50,925 nucleotides of DNA from Mesotaenium endlicherianum (Eukaryota; Streptophyta; Zygnematophyceae; Zygnematales; Mesotaeniaceae). The stretch's first letter is position 1, and each line of letters opens with the position of its first letter. The DNA is taken from contig WELA01006423.1 of the NCBI GenBank assembly GCA_009602735.1, positions 385,725 through 436,649 of the forward strand, read 5' to 3'. The translations under genes were made by a program, and so were the position numbers. This document shows positions 42,847 through 50,925 of the stretch, in pieces. The notes beneath the pieces were generated by a model, which was not told the DNA's origin, did not search any database, and worked only from the letters and a program-made list of their open reading frames with translations.

Positions 42847-44000
42847 TTGGGCTCACAGTTAACTACGGAGGAAACCTTACAGTTCACTCAGATGCTGGAA
42901 CGGAATGAGGCTTGTTTTGCACGATCAGTCATGGATTTGGGGCGGTGTACCATCTCTCAGTTTACCATTGATCTGACTACCACCGAACTGGTATTTCTGA
43001 GGGATTATTGTCATGCTAAGGTTGAACATGATATTATGCAAGAGAAAGTCACAGAGTTGTTAAAGGCTGATATGATTGAGGAGTCAATGTCGGATTTCGC
43101 CGCCCCCACTGTTATGCCTGCTAAGAAGGATGCAATGGGTAATTACACACAAAAACGTATGTGTGGGGATTACCGGGGACTAACGCTGTTACGAAATTGG
43201 ATCGCTACCCTATGCCTGTGCCTGAGGATATCTTTGATGTCCTTGAGGACGCCAATGTTTTCGGTGTGTTCAACCTACGTCAGGGGTTTATCCAGATCCT
43301 CATTGATCCTAAAGATAAACATAAAACCGCATTTTGGGCAAATTGTCGTTTGTATCAGTGGAAAATTATGCCGTTTGGGTTAAAGAACGCAGTTGCCCGT
43401 TTCCAGCGCATTATGGATCGAGTGCTTAGTGGGTTGCCTTTCGCTTGTTGCTACATCAATGATGTGCTCATATTCAGCCGTATCGTTCCTGGGGGGCTAA
43501 CACCGCAACAAGTTACGGTCAATGCCATTCGCCGACTACCCGTCCCGACGGATGTGTCTAGGTTGAGGGCCTACATGGGGATCACGGGGTATTACCGTCG
43601 TTTTTGCCCTGACTTTAGTGCGATTGCTGCACCTTTGAATGAACTCCTGAAGAAGGATGTGCCCTGGGAATGGACTGAGGAACGTCAAGTAGCTTTTGAC
43701 AAGTTGAAAAATCTCCTATTCTCTGCCCCTATATTGCGCAGACCAAACTACAGTAAGCCGTTTTCCCTTCACACTGATTGGAGTCATCTCGATTTGGGGG
43801 CTGTCCTTGCTCAGGAGGATGAGGAAGGTCATGAATATGTGGTGGCCTATGCCAGTTCTAGTAACAACTCTGCCGAACGAAATTATAGCTCGTATGAAGG
43901 GGAATGCTTGGCTGCAGTGTGGGCTGTGGTGCACTTTTGCCCATATCTCTATGGTACTCACTTCACACTCATCACCGACCACTAACCCCTTAAATGGCTG
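42847..44000 (+). pseudogene. M2 reverse transcriptase and RNase H
   Basis: It begins with the connection text found in M1. A frameshift occurs near 43180 (after M-C-G-D-Y-R-G). The RT continues to 43985 but two catalytic Asp residues are replaced: F-N-L-R-Q-G (Asn at 43272-43274, Asp in M1) and Y-I-N-D (Asn at 43458-43460). About 45 residues after F-S-R are deleted relative to M1 (near 43485). RNase H: L-H-T-D-W-S, A-E-R-N-Y, E-G-E-C-L-A, T-D-H followed by TAA at 43983. The text resembles M1 closely (M-P-F-G-L-K-N-A). Confidence 0.9.
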
Positions 44001-45480
44001 ATGACCAACCAAAACCTCACGGGTAAACACGCACGTTGGGCCCTCATACTTCAGGAGTACGATTCCACCATCGAACATAAGGCTGGGTTAAGTAACCAGG
44101 ATGCAGACGGTCTCAGCCGCAACCCTGACCCCTCGGACGTTGATCTCACCCGGGCGCGCTTTGCCTCTAGCCAGCAGGAACATATCCTGCCAGCCTGGCA
44201 TGCTGCGTATTACCTCGGTTGTCTTTCTACTCCTGTGGGTGCGTGTGCAATCAGTCCGGTTGCCCTCCCGCGTGCAGTGCCTGATGTATGGTCTGATTCC
44301 GCTGTGATGGAGTATTTGCGCACTCACACCTGGTCTTCTCCCCTCTTGTCGCGGGAACGGGACCGAGTTTCGCATCGTTGTGTTCGGTATCACTGGCATG
44401 ACAAGACTTTGTTGCGTGTCTTCCCTCACTACACTCGAGTTGTCCCACCCTTTTCAAAACGCATGACTCTTATTCGTAAGGTCCATGAAGAATCTGGGCA
44501 CTTTGGAGTTAAACGCGCGAGTTCTCTTCTGTAGACCGAGTTTTGGTGGGAGGGGTTGGTCGCTCAGGTCAGCAAATTTGTTCGTTCATGCACGTCATGT
44601 GACCGCATTAAGAACACTTTCAATGCACTCCCCTCCGTTCTCAACCCTCTTCCCTTGCGTGGGCTTTTCTATCGATGGTCCTTGGATTTGGCTGGGCGTT
44701 TACCCCTTTCTAAGTGTGGGATGCGCTACGTCCTTGTCATGATCGAGCACCTCACTAAGTGGATCAAGTTGGTGAGTAATCCTGATAAGTTCAGTGCCTA
44801 CATTGCTCGAGCGTTCACTGAGCGAGTTCTATGTTGCTGTAGGGCGTGTGCTGGTCCTCATCGATCAAGGGTCAGAGTTTCAAGGTGACTTGGTTGAGTT
44901 GCTAGATGAGTCATTTATTGATCATTGCACTACCTCCCGAGACCACCCTCAGGCTGATGGTCTTGCTGAACAAATAGTCCAAACGGTCAAGCGCAGCCTC
45001 CGTAAGTATGCTCTCACGCGTGACGTGTCAGACTGGGATGTGCGGATTCCATGGCTGACCATGGGTTACAATTTCAGCAACCAAGCCTCTTTACGTTCGT
45101 ACTCCCCTTGCTTCCTCCTCCACGGTCGAGAACCCCTCCTCCCTTCTGCCATTCGTCGTCGTGTTACTGTCCCCATTCACATTGATGATCACAATCTGCT
45201 GTTGACTCACCTCAACAAGAGGGTTGCATTGTTCCTTAAGCACATGCCTATTGATATGGGTAACTTGCTCACTGCCCAGCATTGAGACACTCTGTGTTAT
45301 GCACGTTTACGAAGTGGGGTGTACAAACCACGCATGGTCAAGTTTGAGGTTGGTGATTATGTCTAGTTGCATCGCGAAGTGTAGGACACTCTCGACATTT
45401 GGGCTGGTCCTGTCATTCTCCGTGTGTGCACAGTCAGTCCTAATGGGGACCTTACGCTTGAGGGGCTGATGTTCGTACTG
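44001..45480 (+). pseudogene. M2 integrase
   Basis: It continues the RNase H frame (W-L-M-T-N-Q-N-L-T-G-K). Zinc-binding part: H-E-E-S-G-H-F-G near 44487 and C-T-S-C-D-R near 44590, with TAG at 44532. The core has W-S-L-D-L-A-G (44680), a frameshift near 44830, then I-D-Q-G-S-E-F (Asp as in M1) and Q-A-D-G-L-A-E (44950). TGA at 45283 and further TAGs (45364, 45379) break the C-terminal part, which then leads into the PHD region. Confidence 0.88.
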
Positions 45481-45485
45481 TTCAT

Positions 45486-45731
45486 GTGAACATGAAGAAT
45501 TGCGCACCATGTCACTTGCCTACTATCGTGCATGAAGTTGACCCGCTGCGAGCCACTGTTCTCAATAATCACCCGTGTCAAGGGTGTGGTTCGAGTCGTC
45601 GTCCTGTTTCTATGCTGTTGTGCGATCGTTGCAATGCTGGTTGGCACTTGGTTTGCTTGATTCCACCTTTACTTAAAGTCCCTGAAGGTGACTGGTTTTG
45701 CCCCTCGTGCAGACCACCACCTCTAGCTTAG
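45486..45731 (+). pseudogene. M2 C-terminal PHD finger (complete C4HC3 pattern)
   Basis: N-C-A-P-C-H-L-P (as M1 N-C-S-L-C-H-L-P) precedes C-Q-G-C, C-D-R-C, W-H-L-V-C and W-F-C-P-S-C with canonical spacing (about 45576-45715). All eight metal ligands are present. PHD fingers of this type read the H3 N-terminus; which mark is not predictable here. It is followed by TAG at 45729-45731. The domain itself is intact although the rest of the polyprotein is broken. Confidence 0.88.
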
Positions 45732-45897
45732 GACCCCCTAATTACTTCCCTTCCCTTTTCGTATATTCCGTTACGTTTTGTGTTCTACGTGTATCCGTTC
45801 GTTGCCCCGTTGCTTCCGTGCTGTCTTTGCAGGTCACCCTCCCTCCTCATGGTAGCTGGAGTCCCTGCTCCACGACACGCGGAGTCTCCCGCCGCCG

Positions 45898-46200
45898 ATG
45901 CTGACGCCTGCTATCGCGGATGCTCTTCGCGGGAGTTTCCTGGAGCGCGCGCGCACACCTTCTCAGTGGCCTCGTGGCCGTCAATCGGCCGAGTCGCCCC
46001 ACCTCTTTACCGTTTCGGATGCCTACCCTGTGTCCTTTCGACATATGTACCATCTGGAGTACCTTTTGCCCGGGTTCTACTTCCCAGGCTCTCCAGAGAC
46101 CGTCCACACTTTTGTTGTTCCGGATGACCACATCTTAGCTCCTCCACGTTCAGCTGCGCTCACAGTCCCTCGCCCGCAGCTGGGGGGGGGGTTTTCATAG
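45898..46200 (+). other. Open frame after M2 PHD finger, unknown
   Basis: About 100 codons, ATG at 45898, stop at 46198-46200, overlapping a different open frame (45849-46127). It has no recognised family and no homologue in M1. It is either an M2-specific extra ORF or read-through of a non-coding tail. A G10 run (46182-46191) sits at its end. I would not call it a gene without comparison. Confidence 0.25.
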
Positions 46201-46389
46201 CTCATTTTTCGCTCTCTAGTTAGTACTTTGTAGCTGCTCAGTTGCCCAGTAGTGACCAGTTCAGACCTCTCGTATTCTTTTTCATTTACAGCTCACAAGC
46301 TGTGGGCTTTTTGCCCTAATAGGGGGGGTATTTACCCACAGCACTTAGATTAGCCAGTCCATGCCTAGTCCCTTAGAGTCATGTCCGAT
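46201..46389. other. Boundary region between M2 and an A-family element
   Basis: No gene. It contains an ACAGCT...AGCTGT-type inverted repeat near 46290 and a G7 run at 46322-46328. The exact joint between the two elements is not visible. Confidence 0.4.
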
Positions 46390-48464
46390 CCATGCTGTTT
46401 TCGCACTTGTGTAGATTAGGAGTGTCGATGCCTAGCGTCCGCCGACGGCCACTATTACGACAAGCCGTGTGTGACCCCAGCAAACTTGTGCAGGTGGTTA
46501 CTGATGCTTCTGACTTTGCCATGGGTGCTATTTTGTTGCAGCCTGCTGACAAAACCACAAAGGATGGTAAGGTACGGCAAGAGTGGCACCCTGTGCTGTA
46601 TGAGTCTAGGAAATTCAACCCCGCTGAAATTAACTGTTCCATGCATGACAAAGAGCTGCTTGCTATCATTCATGTGCTCAAATAGTGGAGAGCATACTTA
46701 CATGGTAAAGTTTTTAAGATGATTACAGGTCATCTAGCTCTGACTCACTTTCAGAAGAAGTCCAAGCTGTCGAGGAGGGAGAACCGCTGGAGCCAGATGC
46801 TGGAGCAGTTCCAAGTCCAGATTGACTACAAACCAGGGAAGTTAAATCCTGCTGATGCACTCTCTAGAAGACCTGACTTGCAAGAATGGAACTTTAGTCA
46901 GCATGCTGTAGATAAAGTCCTTTGTGCCATCACTTCACTAGTGGTGAAAAAGTCCTTTCTTGAACAACTTAGGAAAGCATACCTTTCTGACCCAACATTT
47001 GAGCCCAGCCCCACTGATGGTGTGTGTCCTGCTACTGCACTCGGGTGTAGGCTAAAGGGAGGGGTCTGGGTGACTGAAACCACTTCAGGCAGGCTGAAGC
47101 TGGTCATTCCTACTAACTTGGAAATAAGGTCCCTCTTACTGAGTCAAGCGCATGACAGTTTACTGGGTGGGCGTTTGGGGCAGGCCAAAACTGTTGGCAA
47201 ACTGGCAAAACATTATCATTGGGATGGGTTGCCTCGGGAGGTCTTGAAACATGTTAGGTCCTATGATCAGTGTCAGAGAAATAAGTCTAGGCACACACCA
47301 CTCGGGGGTCTCTGACAACCACTGCCCATCCCAGCTGGACGTCGGGAAACAATATCCATGGACTGGGTGGTAACACTATCACAAATTGCGAATGGGCATC
47401 ATTCGATACTGGTAGTAGTGGATAAACTCACAAAAATGGTCATTTTCATCCCCACAACTGTCAAAGTAACTGCACTGGAAACAGCGAGACAGTTCTACAA
47501 CCATGTAGTATGCCAACATGGGCTACCCTCTAATACCATCTCAGACAAAGACTCAAAATTTTCCTCTAAGTTTCGGAGAGCTTTAGGGTTTAGTCCTGGG
47601 TTAATAGGAGTCAAACAGCTGCTCAGCACAGCAAACCACCCTCAGACTGATGGGCAGACTGAAAGAACTAACCGAGTTCTGCAAGAGGTGCTGAGAGCAT
47701 ATATTAACCAAAAACAAGACAATTGGGATGACCTGTTGCCTCAAATCCAGTTTGCGGTCAACAGTGCGGTGCACGCGTCAACCGGCAAGACTCCTTTTGA
47801 ACTGAGCCTGGGTAGAGTCCCTAAGTCTCCTTTACATGTACTAGGGGAGTCTATAACTCACCCTGAAGAGATTGACAATCCGGTCTCCCTACAGTTAACC
47901 CAGGAGTTTGCTGACACTCTGTCGGAAGTCCAACAGAACCTGCACAAAGCGCAAGAAAATCAACAAAAATACGCTAATCAGCACCGTCGAGAACAGACAT
48001 TTTCTAAAGGCGATTTGTACAAACTATATTCTCAACACTTGTACTTGCCTGGTGTGGTCAAGAAAAAGCTTGGTTCGGTCTGGGTCGGTCCATATTTGGT
48101 GGTGCGCCGTGTCGGTCAGAATGCATGCAAACTGAACATGTCTGCAGAATACAAGGGTCACCCAGTCTTTAATGTCTCCTTCCTAAAATCGTACATCAAA
48201 GGTGACACACTGTTCACAGGTTGGTTACCTGTCCAACCGGGATCGGTCCTTGCTGTCCGGGATGGTGACCCTGAGGATTATGAGGTCGAGGAGATTTTAG
48301 ACGCTCGCTTTGTCCGTCGATCATCTAAATATGTCATGAAGTACCTGGTCAGATGGAAGGGTTACGATGCCTTTGGGGACACTTAGGAATTTAAAGACCA
48401 GCTGACCAATGCCAAAGGGGCGTTGAAGCGGTTCCACCTTCGGGCGGCTGGCAAACCTCTCTAA
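46390..48464 (+). pseudogene. A-family pol 3' half: RNase H, integrase, chromodomain
   Basis: It starts abruptly in RNase H (V-V-T-D-A-S-D-F near 46497), so gag, protease and RT are missing. RNase H continues past a TAG (46683) with L-S-R-R-E-N-R-W. Integrase zinc finger near 47150-47290, TGA at 47313, and the core with S-M-D-W-V, S-D-K-D-S and Q-T-E-R (near 47660). The zinc finger and the D-Q-C motif are partly eroded. GPY-like V-G-P-Y-L-V-V and a chromodomain (Y-L-V-R-W-K-G-Y) follow, with a TAG at 48384 where Trp would be expected. It ends with TAA at 48462. It is unlike the F pol and distinct from M1/M2, so I assign it to A on account of the third ORF and LTR downstream. Confidence 0.85.
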
Positions 48465-48825
48465 CTGTCATTTCAGTAGACATGGACAGGTGACAGGAGG
48501 TCCTGTCTCCATGTAAGTTGGAGGGGAACGTGACAGTTAGTGACAGTTAGTGACAGTTGTGATAGGCAGCCCACCTTAAAATTAAATTGGAGGGAGTGTG
48601 TTCCGTCTCGAGATCAGCCAGGCAAATTTTTATATAACCATTCTACACACTCAACCTGCGCTCACACTCACTTTTTCTCTCTGACTCATTTCTCCTCTTA
48701 TACTTACTCACACAAGGTATTACACTCTTGGAACTCTCCCTACCACGTTCTTCTCCACCAAGGGTACTCAGTAGCGGCAAAGTATCATGACTTCACTAAC
48801 TGCATTGTGTTTATGATTGAGCAGG
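48465..48825 (+). promoter_or_regulatory. Leader before A third ORF, copy 2: hairpin, purine tracts, TATA-like box, candidate intron
   Basis: GACAGGA/TCCTGTC hairpin (48492-48507) followed by AAGTTGGAGGGG; a second tract AAATTGGAGGGAG near 48584. TGACAGTTAG is repeated in tandem (48530-48555). TATATAA at 48631-48637 precedes a pyrimidine-rich segment. ACAAG|GTATTA (GT 48717-48718) to GAGCAG|G (AG 48823-48824) would be a 108-nt intron ending next to the ATG at 48826. These suggest separate expression of the third ORF, by inference only. Confidence 0.5.
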
Positions 48826-50386
48826 ATGACTCAGAAGTCGGAACTTAAGAGGAAGAGAAGAGCGGAAGAGGCACATGCAAAATACTTGCAATTCCGTGGC
48901 GACATCAAATCATCCTCCATCTTCGCTCGGGAATCACAACGACTCCAACAACAGCGGGAGGCACAGAAGAAGAACAGAGGAGAACCAGCAGCTACCGCTA
49001 CACAGTGCTGGGCAAGGGCTTTGATCTACTGGGGGAGGCCTTCAAGTATGCCCAGAGAAGTCGCAGTGAGTCGCAGAAGGACATCCTGCAGAGGGAAGAG
49101 GAGACATCCGAAAACTTTGACAAGTATATAGAGGTCACCACAGGACTCCACCTCTACCACGATTATGCCAGGATGGTAGGATGTACAGTCAGAGAGGCCA
49201 AGGCAATGGCCCAAGTGAATGAGGAAGGAGTTGTATCGACTCGGGTATCTGGGGGAAAGATAGGGTCATCAAGATGATTGCCATGGACGCCGACAGCTTG
49301 AAGAACTCTACATCCCACAACGGGTTCAAGGCCGTGTATAATGAGGTGGAGAGAAAGAGCTGGGAATTCTTGGCCAGGAAAACCAGTCAACTGGACTTCG
49401 CAGGGCATTGGTACCCTTGTACGCTGAAAAGAACAGATTCTGCCTTCTTCCAGAAGCCCATCAATTGGCGGTGGATGACCATTAACATGAGGGACCAGCA
49501 AAATGACAGGGCAGGGGAGGAAGATTTTCTAACAGACTTAGAAGGGAACATAGTGTTGCCCCCTCACATTGCAGCTTGGAACCCAAGATAGGATGGAGTA
49601 ATATACTGCATGAGTCAAAAAATGTAGGAGGACAAAAGCAGGGCCCGAGAGTTATTCTCTAAAGGGAAGCACGCTTATGCCAAATGGGCAAGCAAGCGGG
49701 GAGAGAAAGACCTGTATGCGGTCAGGACTCAACAGCCCCCACCAGCACCCAAAAGGGGAAGGTCAGTGGGGTATTCTTTTTCTCGGGAAGAGCTGGAGCA
49801 GCTGACAGAGGAGACCCCAGCAGTCTTAGAGGAGCCAGGGGAAGAAGAGGAGGAGTCAAAGGAAGAAGAGGAGGAAGGCGAGGAAGAGGACACTAGCCTC
49901 GCTGTGAACCAGACACCTGCCACATCCCCTGTAATGGAGAAGACTGGGTAGGCCAGGGCAAACATAGCCCTGCACCAGCTCGCTAAAGAGGAAAATATCA
50001 CTTGGCTGGGAACTGTCAGAGGACGGAGCCCATCTGCAGGCGCAGAGATTCAGTCAGACAGGGCAGACAGGAGGGCTGGTAGAGAAATAGCCAGTGGCCT
50101 GCCAGCATCTCCCTCGCAGAAAGGACATGTGCCCTTGGCTCATGTCATGCAATATCCTTCTGGGTTGCCGGTATATGTACCTGTCACTTTGAGGGATGCC
50201 CAGGTGAAGGCTGCCTTCCATCATTTTCAGAATGTGCAGGAGGAAACAGTCCAGTTACTGCGTTCTCCCCTTGGTTCTCCCTACTCGGAGCCCCCAGGCT
50301 TCAGGAGACTCCAAGACAGAAGGAGGAGGTCTGGCTCCCGATCTTGCACCCTTGACCGTAGAGCCCCGGGAACATCTCCCTCATAA
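48826..50386 (+). pseudogene. A-family third ORF, copy 2 (post-pol, unknown function), broken
   Basis: It begins M-T-Q-K-S-E-L-K-R-K-R-R-A-E-E (copy 1: M-A-P-T-T-Q-K-E-D-R-K-R-K-A-E-E). A Lys/Arg/Glu/Gln-rich coiled coil is followed by a frameshift near 48990. The core has Y-I-E-V-T-T-G, Y-H-D-Y-A-R-M-V-G, a second break near 49270, then Y-N-E-V-E-R-K-S-W-E, N-W-R-W-M-T, P-H-I-A-A-W-N-P-R, then TAGs at about 49589, 49625 and 49949. A Glu tract of about 30 residues (49830-49900) replaces the looser acidic part of copy 1. The C-terminal blocks G-H-V-P-L-A and G-L-P-V-Y-V, and an Arg/Ser end, are conserved. Confidence 0.78.
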
Positions 50387-50521
50387 GGGCAGTAGGCTGA
50401 GGGCGAAGCGACAACACACTGTTACTAGTGATCCCCACGATTAGGCATCAGTGTCGGAGCAAGAGGCGGTAGGAGAGAGATCAGTACTTTCAGTTGGAGA
50501 AAACCATGTATCCAGTATAGT

Positions 50522-50556
50522 GTTGTCGAGGCGACAACCTATTAACTTGGAGGGAT
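50522..50556 (+). promoter_or_regulatory. A polypurine tract with perfect upstream hairpin
   Basis: GTTGTCG-AGG-CGACAAC (50522-50538), an 8-nt spacer, then TTGGAGGGAT abutting TGAAATG. Confidence 0.8.
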
Positions 50557-50698
50557 TGAAATGAATCAGTATATTGGTAGATGTAATATTCATTTAAATA
50601 TAATAGTTAAATAAGTCCAGCCTGCTGAACTTTAGTTAATATTGAGTCTGCTGGACTTTATAAAATTAGCACTTTAATGACTCAGCCGGGAGCAGCAG
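50557..50698 (+). repeat. A-family 3' LTR start, interrupted after 142 bp
   Basis: It begins TGAAATGAATCAG and runs parallel to other A LTRs until the words AGCAGCAG, where a new LTR begins. Confidence 0.85.
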
Positions 50699-50925
50699 TG
50701 TAATGAATCAGTATATTAGTGGATATAATATTCATTTAAATATAATAGTTAATTAAGTTCAGCCTGCTGAACTTTAGTTAATAGTCAGTCTGATGGACTT
50801 TACATAATTATCAGTTTAATGACTCAGTCGAAAGCAGCAGGCTGAAACTCCATATAAGTCAGCTGGCTGACACATTCTTTGACAGCAAGCTGACTTCCGT
50901 ACTCGGTAGCAGCGAACTGCCTTGA
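50699..50925 (+). repeat. A-family LTR inserted in an A-family LTR, runs off the window
   Basis: It begins TGTAATGAATC and resembles the 22609 copy. A target duplication of AGCAG (50694-50698) would be expected at its far end, beyond the window. Confidence 0.85.

Larger units (their letters stand above)
40538..46200 (+). mobile_element. M2: second DNA-methyltransferase/PHD-bearing Ty3/gypsy element (5'-truncated, decayed)
   Basis: Order: Ala/Pro-rich segment, protease, C5-cytosine methyltransferase, RT, RNase H, integrase, PHD finger, short unknown ORF. It matches M1 domain for domain, but the sequences have diverged strongly and the base composition is C/T-rich where M1 is not. Its 5' LTR and gag are absent, cut off at the A LTR end (40537). 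The right limit is uncertain; the G10 run at 46182-46191 could be part of a polypurine tract. Confidence 0.85.

Overview
This window is a repeat-rich nuclear segment of a eukaryote, most likely a streptophyte (green plant lineage). I would guess a charophyte-grade alga, but the sequence alone cannot prove it. The evidence is dense Ty3/gypsy LTR retrotransposons with primer-binding sites of the plant initiator-Met type (TGGTATCGGAGC), chromodomain integrases, and DNA-methyltransferase-carrying gypsy elements of a kind reported from charophytes. I found no host gene. Almost everything from about 3.5 kb to the end is transposon, mostly broken and nested.

Layout. 1-3528: no recognisable gene, two simple repeats. 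3529-26918: element M1, a decayed gypsy element whose polyprotein reads gag, protease, C5-cytosine DNA methyltransferase (DCM), linker, reverse transcriptase, RNase H, integrase, PHD finger. It is split by three insertions: a solo A-family LTR (8149-8929, 5-bp duplication GTCGA), the large non-autonomous element D (9354-22153, CCAAG) and another solo A LTR (22609-23301, TCGCA). D in turn holds E (12603-19196), a structurally complete chromovirus with intact gag and pol and a perfect -1 slippery heptamer. 26919-28067: presumed M1 3' LTR and unassigned DNA. 28068-37631: family F pieces (LTR with a tRNA-like segment, gag start, pol with chromodomain, 3' LTR), interleaved with an A-family LTR and gag at 30332-32418. 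37632-40537: the 3' part of an A element, with an unusual third ORF after pol and a 3' LTR. 40538-46200: element M2, a second and clearly diverged gypsy element with the same protease-DCM-RT-RNase H-integrase-PHD order. 46390-50925: another A element 3' half (RNase H, integrase, chromodomain, third ORF, LTR), with an LTR inserted in its LTR.

How the parts may work together. In M1 and M2 the polyprotein joins the usual gypsy enzymes to a cytosine methyltransferase and a histone-reading PHD finger, which suggests a selfish element that could choose chromatin for insertion and mark its own or other DNA with methylation. Both copies are dead in this window. The A family, and D which probably depends on it, share LTR ends, primer site, a 49-bp LTR block and a hairpin-plus-purine-tract module before the 3' LTR. 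A additionally carries a conserved third ORF of unknown function, preceded by what looks like a short intron. These two systems are the most interesting content.
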